Source of the DNA: Terriglobia bacterium
GTDB lineage: Bacteria; Acidobacteriota; Terriglobia; Versatilivoradales; Versatilivoraceae
Reading direction: 5' to 3'
NCBI GenBank assembly: GCA_022452285.1
Contig: JAKUNG010000009.1
Location: 109,953 to 173,952 of the forward strand
Length of the DNA: 64,000 nt
Shown: in pieces, positions 45,523 to 54,474 of the stretch
How positions within the stretch are numbered: the first letter of the stretch is position 1
Layout: each line of letters begins with the position of its first letter
The notes under the pieces: generated by a model
Told to the model about the DNA's origin: nothing
Database searches by the model: none
Seen by the model: only the letters and a program-made list of their open reading frames with translations
Made by a program: the position numbers and the translations under genes

Positions 45523-48402
45523 TTGAAAATTTACCAAATGAAACAACTCCATTTAATCTTTACTATTTTTGCCCGACATGAATATGCTCGGTTCTTCCTC
45601 CAGCTAGTATTTACTGTTGTCGGCACAACATTGTTATCTTTTGGAAAATCTTCTGATCCTATCGATTTCTTTGAAAGAAACATTCGACCCATCCTAACTG
45701 AGCATTGTCATGCATGCCATAACCATGAGTTGAAAACTGCTGGTTTAGATTTAGAAACAGCTGCTGGGCTTAAAATGGGAGGACAAAGTGGCCCTCTTGT
45801 CTCAATCAATAATCCTGAAGACAGTCTTTTGTTGAAAGTGCTGAGTTATAAAGAAAATCTAAAAATGCCCCCTTCAGGGAAATTAAACATTCAGGATTTG
45901 AATAGCCTTAAAACGTGGGTACACATGGGCACTCCTTGGCCTGAATCAATCAAGGCTCTTGTTTCGAAAAAAAATGTATCAACAAAAGATCGTAACAAAG
46001 CTAATGGTAGCCTTTGGGCCTTTCAACCGATTTCAGACCCAACCCCTCCCCAAGTTATGAATCAGTCATGGATTAAAACATCCATTGATCGTTTTGTATT
46101 AGCAAAATTGGAGGAAAAAGGACTTAGACCTTCAGCCTCAGCTAGAAAAGAAACATTACTCAGGCGAGCAACATTCAATTTAACTGGCCTACCACCTACT
46201 ATTGATCAAATTAAAAAATTTGTCGAAGATGATTCTCCTGAGGCTTTTAAAAAGGTGATAGAAAAATTGTTGGCTTCACCAAGATATGGGGAACATTGGG
46301 CTCGACATTGGTTGGATGTAGCTAGGTATGCTGATTCTACCGGCAGTGATGAAGATCACAAATATCCTTATGCATGGCGCTATCGAGATTATGTGATTGA
46401 AGCTTTTAACAAGGACCTGCCTTATGACAGATTTGTAGTTGAACAAATCGCCGGAGATTTACTCCCAAAATCGACGGAACTTGAAGTTAATCAACAGAGA
46501 ATTATTGCCACTGGATTCCTGGCTCTCGGACCAAAAGCAATTGCACAACAAGATAAAACTAAAATGCTTTATGATGTTTACGATGAACAACTTGACGTTA
46601 TCTCTAAAGGGTTTTTAGGACTATCAATCACTTGTGCTCGATGTCACGATCATAAGTTTGATCCAATATTAACTAAGGATTATTATTCCTTGATTTCAAT
46701 TTTAGCTAGTACTCGAAACTTTAAAGATTCAACTTCACATGTAGCTAGCCTTTTCATGAAACCTTTGGTTTCTTCTAAGGAGTACCAAGAATATCAGACT
46801 CATCAAGATAAAATCGCTGCTAAGAAAACAATTCTGCAGGAAGTTGTAGGTAAAGTTAACGAACGGTTAATTGAAGTTGAGAGTACCAAACTAGTCGATT
46901 ATTTTGTTGCGGCCCATCAAATATATACACAAGGTAAAAACCCCAAAGTCTTGGCTAAACAATACGGTCTTCATGAGACACTTCTGAAGAAGTGGAGCTC
47001 CTATCTAGCTCCAAATCAAACCTTTCGACCTCATCTTCTCGACTGGCAGAGGGCCAGACCCACAGATCTTTTCTTCGTTGCTAGAGATTACCAAGAAAAT
47101 TTTCGCTTACAATTTACTGAATGGACAAGCAAATTAAACCAATGGCGTCAGAACATTAAACAAATTTCTAAAAAAGAAGACAGAGAACCTGCTCCTAAGT
47201 TTTTGCCGGGTAAAGACCGATTCTTTTATGAAGTTTACTTAAATTCCAAACCTAAAAACGAAAAAATAACGGCTCCTTTTTTGATTAGTGATTCTGATCA
47301 CGAACTATTCTCACCAAAAACAGTTGATATTATTAAAAGATTAAAAAGAGAAATCGAATTCTTACAAAAAATATCCCCAAAGGAACCTCAAATGGCTAAT
47401 GCTGTTGAGGAAGGTATTATTGTTGACCAACAAATATTTCGTCGAGGCAATCACAATATTCTAGGAGAACCTGTTCGAAAAAAATTCCCTGTAGTTTTTG
47501 ACGACAAATGCAAAGATTTTGTAATTGAAAAAGGTAGTGGCCGTTTGCAATTAGCAAAATGGTTGACTCAACCCTACCATCCGTTAACGGCTCGTGTAAT
47601 AGTTAATCGGGTCTGGCAATGGCACTTTGGAGAAGGATTAGTCCGAACACCAGACAATTTTGGAACCACAGGAAATAGACCAAGTCATCCCAAATTACTT
47701 GATCACTTAGCGCGAAAGTTTACCGATGGAGGATGGTCTATAAAAAATCTACACCGTTTTATTATGCAGTCTAACATTTATCAACAAGCTAGTTTCCGAT
47801 CAAAGTCAATGATTTCAATTGATCCTAATAATGAACTTTGGTCTTATTTCCCTAGACGACGACTGGATGCTGAAGAAATACGTGATGGGATGCTTGCTGC
47901 AGATAACACTCTTGATCCAAAAATGGGAATCATTCTTCAAGAGGGCACCGGATTTCAACCAGAAAATAGTTCTGACCGACTAAGTCTGGACCCTGAAAGC
48001 GTTTTGTTTCGAACAGTATATCTACCTTTAAGGCGGGCTAATTTACCCCCTTTTCTTAGATTGTTTGATTTTGGGGATGCTACCAATTCCTCAGGCAAAC
48101 GCCTTCAGACTAATGTGCCACCACAAGCTCTGTTCATGATGAATAGTAAATTCGTTGAAGAAAGATCACATAATTTAGCTAATATGTTATTAAAGTCCTC
48201 TCTATCAAGTAATCGAGAAAAAGTACAATATGCCTATCTTCGGATACTCAACAGGTTGCCTAGTGTTAAAGAAGAGGATACTGCTCTAAATTATATTGAA
48301 AAATTTCAGCAGAAAACAAATAAAACTAAAGATGGTCTTAATAGCTGGCAGAGCTATTGCCATATACTCTTCTCTTCTAATGAATTTATTTATGTTGATT
48401 AA
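45523..48402 (+). CDS. DUF1549/DUF1553 (planctomycete cytochrome C-type) exported protein
   Basis: This 959-aa protein has an N-terminal hydrophobic signal (residues ~17-40). A PSCyt1-type haem motif follows, HCHACHNHE (CxxCH), in the usual IRPILTEHCHACH context. Next come DUF1549 (RRATFNLTGLPPTIDQI, HWARHWLDVARYADSTGSD and ITCARCHDHKFDPI, a second CxxCH) and the C-terminal DUF1553 (HPLTARVIVNRVWQWHFGEGLVRTPDNFG). The start is TTG at 45523, but the ATG at 45538 is equally possible. It is followed 56 nt downstream by DUF1501, the standard pair. Confidence 0.93.
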   Translation: MKIYQMKQLHLIFTIFARHEYARFFLQLVFTVVGTTLLSFGKSSDPIDFFERNIRPILTEHCHACHNHELKTAGLDLETAAGLKMGGQSGPLVSINNPEDSLLLKVLSYKENLKMPPSGKLNIQDLNSLKTWVHMGTPWPESIKALVSKKNVSTKDRNKANGSLWAFQPISDPTPPQVMNQSWIKTSIDRFVLAKLEEKGLRPSASARKETLLRRATFNLTGLPPTIDQIKKFVEDDSPEAFKKVIEKLLASPRYGEHWARHWLDVARYADSTGSDEDHKYPYAWRYRDYVIEAFNKDLPYDRFVVEQIAGDLLPKSTELEVNQQRIIATGFLALGPKAIAQQDKTKMLYDVYDEQLDVISKGFLGLSITCARCHDHKFDPILTKDYYSLISILASTRNFKDSTSHVASLFMKPLVSSKEYQEYQTHQDKIAAKKTILQEVVGKVNERLIEVESTKLVDYFVAAHQIYTQGKNPKVLAKQYGLHETLLKKWSSYLAPNQTFRPHLLDWQRARPTDLFFVARDYQENFRLQFTEWTSKLNQWRQNIKQISKKEDREPAPKFLPGKDRFFYEVYLNSKPKNEKITAPFLISDSDHELFSPKTVDIIKRLKREIEFLQKISPKEPQMANAVEEGIIVDQQIFRRGNHNILGEPVRKKFPVVFDDKCKDFVIEKGSGRLQLAKWLTQPYHPLTARVIVNRVWQWHFGEGLVRTPDNFGTTGNRPSHPKLLDHLARKFTDGGWSIKNLHRFIMQSNIYQQASFRSKSMISIDPNNELWSYFPRRRLDAEEIRDGMLAADNTLDPKMGIILQEGTGFQPENSSDRLSLDPESVLFRTVYLPLRRANLPPFLRLFDFGDATNSSGKRLQTNVPPQALFMMNSKFVEERSHNLANMLLKSSLSSNREKVQYAYLRILNRLPSVKEEDTALNYIEKFQQKTNKTKDGLNSWQSYCHILFSSNEFIYVD

Positions 48403-48458
48403 ACTTCAAAGATGATAAAAGGGTAGTTGCCTAACTATAGAAGGCTTACCGAAAGTCT

Positions 48459-49919
48459 ATGGATTTACTAAATACACCTACATACAAATCTAGGCAGATC
48501 TCTCGTAGAGCCATTCTCCGTGCTGCCAGCTGCGGTTTTGGTTACTTAGGCTTAACAGATCTTCTCAGTGAAAAATCTAATCTCCAAGCCAGTTTTGCTG
48601 ATGGTGGCGCAACTGCACCGACAGGACACTTCGAATCTAAAGCAAAACGTGTTATTTTTCTTTTTATGCATGGTGGGCCCTCTAGTATTGATATTTTAGA
48701 TCCTAAAGAACGCCTGCATCAAGATGATGGAAAATCTCTTCCAATAAAACGCCCTTTAGCCTTTGATGATGAAAATCCCGCGGGTCCTTTAATGAGGTCT
48801 CCTTGGAAATTTAAGCAAAGTGGTCAAAGCGGAATTCCAATGAGTGACCTATTTCCTTATACCCGAGAATGTGTTGATGATCTTTGTGTAATCCGCTCTA
48901 TGGTAGGTGAAGGCGTTGACCACGGGGCTGCCATGTTACAGACATTTACCGGGACCAGTACATTTACTCGACCCAGTATGGGTTCATGGGTAGTATACGG
49001 TCTTGGAACAGAAAACAAAAATTTACCGGGCTTTGTAACAATCAAGCCAGCATTGTCACATGGTGGTGCTAAGAACTGGGGTTCAGCTTTCCTCCCCAGT
49101 TCTTATCAGGGAACGGCTATAGGACACGGCGGTCTCTATGTCAAAGATGTCAAAAATGAACCTATCAAATATCTAACTAACAACAACCTTTCTCCAGAAT
49201 TAGCACGCTTTGAACTCGAAATGCTGCAAAACATAAATGAAAGACATCGTTCCTTACGAAAATATGATCCAGAATTGGAGGCTAGGATTCAAGCTTTTGA
49301 GTTAGCCTTTCGAATGCAATCAGAAGCACCAGAGGCCTTTGAAGTTGATAAAGAGTCTACACTAACTAAAAAGCTTTATGGTTTAGACAATCCAGTTACC
49401 AGTGACTTTGGGTGGCAATGCCTCCTTGCTAGGAGACTGGCTGAACGTGGTGTTCGTTATATCCAATGTACCCATACCTATATGCCAGGTGGCGTAGGTT
49501 GGGATCAACACGGAGAACTGTTTGCTAAACATACTGAAAATGCCATGCAAGTGGATAGACCTATTGCAGGTTTACTCAAAGATTTAAAGGCCAGAGGATT
49601 ACTTAAAGACACCCTTGTGATTTGGGCTGGTGAATTCGGTCGCACCCCAGTTTCTCAAAATGGAGATGGAAGGGATCATAACCCTTACGGATATTCTATT
49701 TGGATGGCTGGTGGTGGCGTTAAGGCAGGCTTTATTTATGGAGCTACCGATGAATTTGGATACCATGCAGTCAAAGACCGGATGCACATTCATGATTTTC
49801 ATGCCACAGTACTTCACCTTCTCGGACTTGACCACGAACAGTTAACCTATACTTTTGGAGCACGCGATTTTAGACTAACCGATGTCGCTGGCAAAGTGGC
49901 TCAAAAGATCCTCGCATGA
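48459..49919 (+). CDS. DUF1501 family protein, Tat-exported
   Basis: This 486-aa second DUF1501 protein has a Tat-type signal (SRRAILRAASCGFGYLGL, residues ~14-31). The blocks MHGGPSSIDILDPKERLHQDDG, VDHGAAMLQTFTGTST, GWDQHGELF and GEFGRTPVSQNGDGRDHNPYG are typical of the family. It differs from the shorter 441-aa copy at 18.1 kb by extra segments, so it is a paralogue of the same family, not a recent duplicate. Encoded with the DUF1549/1553 gene upstream. Exact function unknown. Confidence 0.93.
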   Translation: MDLLNTPTYKSRQISRRAILRAASCGFGYLGLTDLLSEKSNLQASFADGGATAPTGHFESKAKRVIFLFMHGGPSSIDILDPKERLHQDDGKSLPIKRPLAFDDENPAGPLMRSPWKFKQSGQSGIPMSDLFPYTRECVDDLCVIRSMVGEGVDHGAAMLQTFTGTSTFTRPSMGSWVVYGLGTENKNLPGFVTIKPALSHGGAKNWGSAFLPSSYQGTAIGHGGLYVKDVKNEPIKYLTNNNLSPELARFELEMLQNINERHRSLRKYDPELEARIQAFELAFRMQSEAPEAFEVDKESTLTKKLYGLDNPVTSDFGWQCLLARRLAERGVRYIQCTHTYMPGGVGWDQHGELFAKHTENAMQVDRPIAGLLKDLKARGLLKDTLVIWAGEFGRTPVSQNGDGRDHNPYGYSIWMAGGGVKAGFIYGATDEFGYHAVKDRMHIHDFHATVLHLLGLDHEQLTYTFGARDFRLTDVAGKVAQKILA

Positions 49920-50125
49920 CTTTCATACAAAACTTTAGCCTAGTTTTAAAGAGTCCTTGAGATCTTGGGACAGGCTATTCAAAATTTAACCTCCTTATTG
50001 TCAATTACATTAACAAGAAGAACATATAAATTCAGACGGCTGTTAAAGGATTTTCATCAATTTAACAATAAAATGGTTCAATAAAAAATACCATTTAGTT
50101 AAAAATTTTTCTTGTCGAGTCGAGC

Positions 50126-51754
50126 ATGCCCTACAAACAGCAGCAGGGGAAACCCCGTGTCATCTTATTTAGCGATGGCAGACACGCAGCAGGATTGGAC
50201 TGCTTTGAACCTCCTATAACAAAAGCTGAACACGGCATCATTGCTAATGAAGTTTCAAATAGTGGGATTGATACAATAGTCCATTTTTCAGCTGGAGAAG
50301 GAGGAACTGTTCTTTATGATAGTAAAGTTGCTGAAAGGTGGGGCGCTGTCACTAAAAAGTGGGACCATTATGTTTGGTCCAGGACGGCTCGCGCATTAAA
50401 TCAGCTTATTACTGATGGTCATGATCCCTTAGACGTTTTGTGTAAAAGCTGTCACGAGAAAGACTTGCTCTTCATTGCTAGTGGGTGGGTAAGTATCCAT
50501 GGAGGGACTAGAAAACAACATGAAGGACTTGGCCGTTGGTCTGCTTTTGCTCTCGACAATCCAGAATTTCAAGTTGGCTTTGATCCAGATCCCCGAGCAA
50601 ATACAGTCATAAAAACTCGTTTTAGTTTTTTATATCCTGAGGTTAGACGAGAAAGGCTTTTAATTTTTCAGGAAATGCTTTCCAAATATGAAACTGACGG
50701 CATTGAATTAAATTTAACATCAGATATACCTTATTGTCGATTTGACCAGGTTCACCAACTCGCTCCCCGTATAACTCAATGGATCCGCGATCTCCGTCAA
50801 ATAGCAATAAAATCAGAAAAACGTCAGGGTAGACGTAAAAAACTTTATGCACGTATCCCCGCTCATTCAAAAGCCTGGGAATTGGCTGGATATGAGGTCC
50901 AAACCTGGGTCTCAGAAAATTTAGTTGACGGCCTATTCTGTGAGAGTAGCTTTACTGAAGATGATGGAATAGATCAGGATGCAGATCTGACAGATATAGT
51001 CAACATTACTCGCAAAACAAGCTGTAGTGTTTTTTATTCTCTACACACAAATTTATATAGACAATTCCACCGCAGCGCTCCTCAAGCCGCTATTTGGGCT
51101 GGGGCAGCAAATGCCTATGATCAAGGAGTTGATGGTATTGCCATAGCAGATCACCTCTGGACCCCTAATGGTTGGCCATGGACTCCACAGGAGTATGAAA
51201 CGGTTCGACTTCTTGGAGATCCCCAACTATTAGCAACTGCTAAGAAGCACTATCTTGTTCGATCAGAGGTTCAAGACACAACTGGACTTAGCTGGTTACC
51301 CGGACGATCATATCAGCTCCCAAAAGTATTGTTAGAAAATGAATCGGCAGAAATTTCTTTTCGTGTTTCTGATGATTTAAACCACTGGAATGGGCTGAAC
51401 AGAATCAAAGCTGTCATTCTTAGAATACGTTTTGGTGGAATTATTATTAACTATGACAAGGTACAAGTTAAACTAAACAGGCAACTTCTTCCTGACTTTA
51501 TTCTTAAAAAAGTAGACATGACTTATCGGTTGGTCGACCAAGCCTCCAGTTCTCATTCTATTACACCTTATGGCTATGCCTATGACTATTACTTAGATAG
51601 AAACAACTACCCAAAGCGTGGCCGTAACTATTTAACAGTTACCCTTCTCAAAAGAGACCCAAATATCGCTCAGGAATTTTCAATTGATCGGGTTGACTGT
51701 AGGATTGAATATCAGTTTCACCAACACTATGAAGAGGAACCTCTCCAATACTAG
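50126..51754 (+). CDS. Putative glycoside-hydrolase-like TIM-barrel protein (cytoplasmic)
   Basis: This is a 542-aa protein with barrel-like segments such as PRVILFSDGRHAAG, GIDTIVHFSAGEGG, DLLFIASGWVSIHGG, YETDGIELNLTSDIPYC and WVSENLVDGLFCESSF, and a C-terminal beta-sandwich after residue ~400 (EISFRVSDDLNHWNG). This matches the plan of planctomycete putative glycosidases and resembles in outline the secreted 606-aa protein at 26.8 kb, but no signal peptide is present. No catalytic pair can be assigned. ATG start, weak ribosome site. Possible substrate: an oligosaccharide released by outer enzymes. Confidence 0.72.
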   Translation: MPYKQQQGKPRVILFSDGRHAAGLDCFEPPITKAEHGIIANEVSNSGIDTIVHFSAGEGGTVLYDSKVAERWGAVTKKWDHYVWSRTARALNQLITDGHDPLDVLCKSCHEKDLLFIASGWVSIHGGTRKQHEGLGRWSAFALDNPEFQVGFDPDPRANTVIKTRFSFLYPEVRRERLLIFQEMLSKYETDGIELNLTSDIPYCRFDQVHQLAPRITQWIRDLRQIAIKSEKRQGRRKKLYARIPAHSKAWELAGYEVQTWVSENLVDGLFCESSFTEDDGIDQDADLTDIVNITRKTSCSVFYSLHTNLYRQFHRSAPQAAIWAGAANAYDQGVDGIAIADHLWTPNGWPWTPQEYETVRLLGDPQLLATAKKHYLVRSEVQDTTGLSWLPGRSYQLPKVLLENESAEISFRVSDDLNHWNGLNRIKAVILRIRFGGIIINYDKVQVKLNRQLLPDFILKKVDMTYRLVDQASSSHSITPYGYAYDYYLDRNNYPKRGRNYLTVTLLKRDPNIAQEFSIDRVDCRIEYQFHQHYEEEPLQY

Positions 51755-51813
51755 GTCTCTAGTAACACACTTTTGCCCCAAATTAATCTGAAAATTGTCT
51801 CATCAAATCAAAA

Positions 51814-53073
51814 CTAAAATCGATCGATTTTAAAAGGATTAATATTTATGTGGGGAGGACGTTCAGCAATCAAATCGGTAATGATTTTCCCAGTTGTAGC
51901 AGCTGCAGTAAGTCCAAGATGACCATGTCCAAAAGCAAAAAACACTGATTCATGAACAGGTGACTGACTAATCACTGGCAATGAATCAGGCATTGAAGGA
52001 CGACAACCCATCCATTGGGTTGCCCCTTTATCACTAAGAGATGGTAGAACTCCTTTAGCGGCGTTTAATAAATTATCTGCCCGAGCATAGTTGGGTGATG
52101 CATTGACACTGGCAAGTTCTACTGTACCTGCCAAGCGAAGCCCCTCCTGCATTGGAGTCATACCGAAGTAGCGGTCTCCATGCACAATCGTCCGATTTAA
52201 ATGGATTCCAGAGTGTGGTAACATCACATGATAACCTCGTTCAGTATCCAGGGGAACTTTGTTACCAAGCTTTGCTGCAAAAGGGCGAGAAAATGCACCT
52301 GCTGCAATGACTATTTTATCGAAGGTATGATCGGAAATATTAGTCTTAATCGATGGAACACCTGTTGATTTTAATTGAAAGTCGTTAACTTTCTCACGTA
52401 GTATTGATCCCCCATTCTCCTGAAAAGCCTTTGCTAATAACTGGGTTAATTGCAGGGGGTTTGTCGTGTGAACCACATCTGGGCAGAATGCACCATACTG
52501 ACATTTTTCGTTCAACTCTGGTTCTAATTCAGTAATTTGTTTTGAATTGAGTAATTCAACTCTAACACCACGATTACGAAGCAGGTTGAACTTGTATTGT
52601 GCCTTATCAAACTCATGTCCTGATTGGTACACATCCAGTCTACCTTTAGCTACTAACAGATGCTCAGCTTTAGCTAATTTAATCAATGGATCAAAGGTCT
52701 TCACCGCATCTTTATTCAGTTCATACAGGGCATCAGCAATTCTCTCAACACGCTCAACAGAACTAGACTGAACAAAGCGCAATAGCCAAGGCATTAGGTA
52801 TGGTAAATATTGCCACCGTATAGTTAAAGGCCCCAAAGGATCCATTAACATTCTTGGCACCTGTTTGATAATCCCAGGCAAACCCAGAGGGACACAATAA
52901 CTTGTAACAATTTGTCCGGCATTTCCACTACTACAACCAGTGCCAGGACCATTCTGATCTATAATAGTAACATTATTTCCATCTAGTTGAAGGCATAGAG
53001 CACAACATGTACCCACAATACCGCCACCAACTACAGCAATTCGAAGTTGACTATCCTTGACTCGAATATTCAT
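51814..53073 (-). CDS. D-amino acid dehydrogenase-like FAD oxidoreductase
   Basis: This is a 419-aa FAD-dependent oxidoreductase of the DAO/DadA family. The FAD motif VVGGGIVGTCCALCLQ (residues ~14-29) is followed by GPGTGCSSGNAGQIVTSY and a C-terminal AFGHGHLGLTAAATTG. The MLMDPLGPLTIRWQYLPYLMPWLLRFV stretch is typical of DadA. DadA deaminates D-amino acids to 2-oxoacids at the inner membrane, passing electrons to quinones. AGGAG is 9 nt before the ATG. It follows ugd by 96 nt and may be independent; no alanine racemase is adjacent. Confidence 0.9.
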   Translation of the reverse strand: MNIRVKDSQLRIAVVGGGIVGTCCALCLQLDGNNVTIIDQNGPGTGCSSGNAGQIVTSYCVPLGLPGIIKQVPRMLMDPLGPLTIRWQYLPYLMPWLLRFVQSSSVERVERIADALYELNKDAVKTFDPLIKLAKAEHLLVAKGRLDVYQSGHEFDKAQYKFNLLRNRGVRVELLNSKQITELEPELNEKCQYGAFCPDVVHTTNPLQLTQLLAKAFQENGGSILREKVNDFQLKSTGVPSIKTNISDHTFDKIVIAAGAFSRPFAAKLGNKVPLDTERGYHVMLPHSGIHLNRTIVHGDRYFGMTPMQEGLRLAGTVELASVNASPNYARADNLLNAAKGVLPSLSDKGATQWMGCRPSMPDSLPVISQSPVHESVFFAFGHGHLGLTAAATTGKIITDLIAERPPHININPFKIDRF

Positions 53074-53169
53074 TGAGGAATACTCCTAAACTTCGCTTTC
53101 CTCCACAAGCCATTCCAATAAAAAGAAACCCTATTCAGTTGGTTTTTTTTCAATAAGATTGTTGATTGC

Positions 53170-54474
53170 TCAACGACCCTGGCCAAAGTATTGAAAACCA
53201 ATTTTCTTCATCTTCTGTGGTTCAAAAATATTTCGTGTATCAATAACAACTGGGTTTTTCATTAGTGATTTAACTTTTATTAGATCTATGTTACGAAATT
53301 CATTCCACTCAGTTGCAATAACTAATCCATCAACCTTAGTAACGGCATCATAAGCATTTTCACAAAAAATCACGCCTTCTCCGCTTAACACCTTACGACT
53401 ATTAGGAACTGCAACCGGATCATAGGCTTGAATGATTGCATGATTTTCAACTAGCTTTTTGCAGATTGCCAAAGAAGGTGACTCCCTAACATCATCAGTG
53501 TTTGGTTTAAAGGATAATCCTAGTACACCAATCCTTTTTTGATCCAATCCTTGTAATGCTCTATCAATTTTGGCAACAACTATTTCACTCTGAGCTTGAT
53601 TTATCTGTAATACTATTTCAGCTAATCTTTGAGGTGAATTTAACTCTTTGCCGGCTTCTACAAGTGCTCTGACATCTTTTGGAAAACATGAACCTCCAAA
53701 TCCAGGACCAGGATGTAGAAACATCGAACCAATGCGTTTGTCTAGACCAAGGGCATAAGCTACATGGTGAACATCGGCACCTATTTTTTCACACAGGTTA
53801 GCAACTTCGTTAATAAAGGTAATCTTCGTGGCCAAAAAAGTATTGGAGGCATATTTAATCATTTCTGCTGCTTCAGGAGTTGTCACAATAAAAGGAGTCT
53901 CAATAATATAGAGTGGTCGGTAAATTTCTTTAACAACTCTAGTGGCTTCCTTACTATCAGACCCGATAACAACTCTATTGGGTCGCATGAAATCCTCGAT
54001 AGCCGTCCCTTCTCGTAAAAATTCTGGATTGTATACAATGTCGAATTTTACCTTTCGCTTTTGTTGTTTTTTGATCAGGTCATTTAACCGACGCGTTGTT
54101 CCTAACGGAACAGTACTTTTCACTACAATCACTTTATATTCCTGTATAGAGCTTGCTAAAGACTGAGCAACTGTTTCAATTTGACTAAGGTCAGGTTTAC
54201 CATTAGCACCTTCGGGAGTACCTACTGCAACAATGATTACTGCTGCTTGTTGAATAGCTGTTTTGAGATCCGTTGAAAACTTTAAGCGATGATTTTTGAC
54301 ACAACGTTTTAAAATCTCTTCTAAACCAATTTCATAAATTGGCATTTCACCACGTTGGAGAGCAGAAATTCTTTGTTGGTTGCAGTCAACACAGGTTACA
54401 TTCAACCCAAAATCTGCCAAACCGACTCCACAAACTAGTCCAACATATCCTGTTCCAATAACAGTCACGCGCAT
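53170..54474 (-). CDS. ugd: UDP-glucose 6-dehydrogenase
   Basis: Ugd oxidises UDP-glucose to UDP-glucuronate with two NAD+. The nucleotide motif GTGYVGL is at residues ~7-13. The catalytic Cys is in GFGGSCFPKDV, and VVKSTVPLGTT and VYNPEFLREGTAI are conserved. I start at the ATG at 54474, with AAGGA 6 nt upstream; the longer open frame (38 residues more) overlaps the preceding gene and lacks homology. The start overlaps the end of the YfhO-like gene by 10 nt, so translation is coupled. The product feeds the decarboxylase-like Uxs at 57.4 kb to make UDP-xylose. Confidence 0.96.
   Translation of the reverse strand: MRVTVIGTGYVGLVCGVGLADFGLNVTCVDCNQQRISALQRGEMPIYEIGLEEILKRCVKNHRLKFSTDLKTAIQQAAVIIVAVGTPEGANGKPDLSQIETVAQSLASSIQEYKVIVVKSTVPLGTTRRLNDLIKKQQKRKVKFDIVYNPEFLREGTAIEDFMRPNRVVIGSDSKEATRVVKEIYRPLYIIETPFIVTTPEAAEMIKYASNTFLATKITFINEVANLCEKIGADVHHVAYALGLDKRIGSMFLHPGPGFGGSCFPKDVRALVEAGKELNSPQRLAEIVLQINQAQSEIVVAKIDRALQGLDQKRIGVLGLSFKPNTDDVRESPSLAICKKLVENHAIIQAYDPVAVPNSRKVLSGEGVIFCENAYDAVTKVDGLVIATEWNEFRNIDLIKVKSLMKNPVVIDTRNIFEPQKMKKIGFQYFGQGR

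Noticed and set aside
18148..49919. Two DUF1549/1553-DUF1501 pairs as a recent duplication
   Set aside because: The copies differ in length, domain content and sequence throughout, so they are old paralogues.
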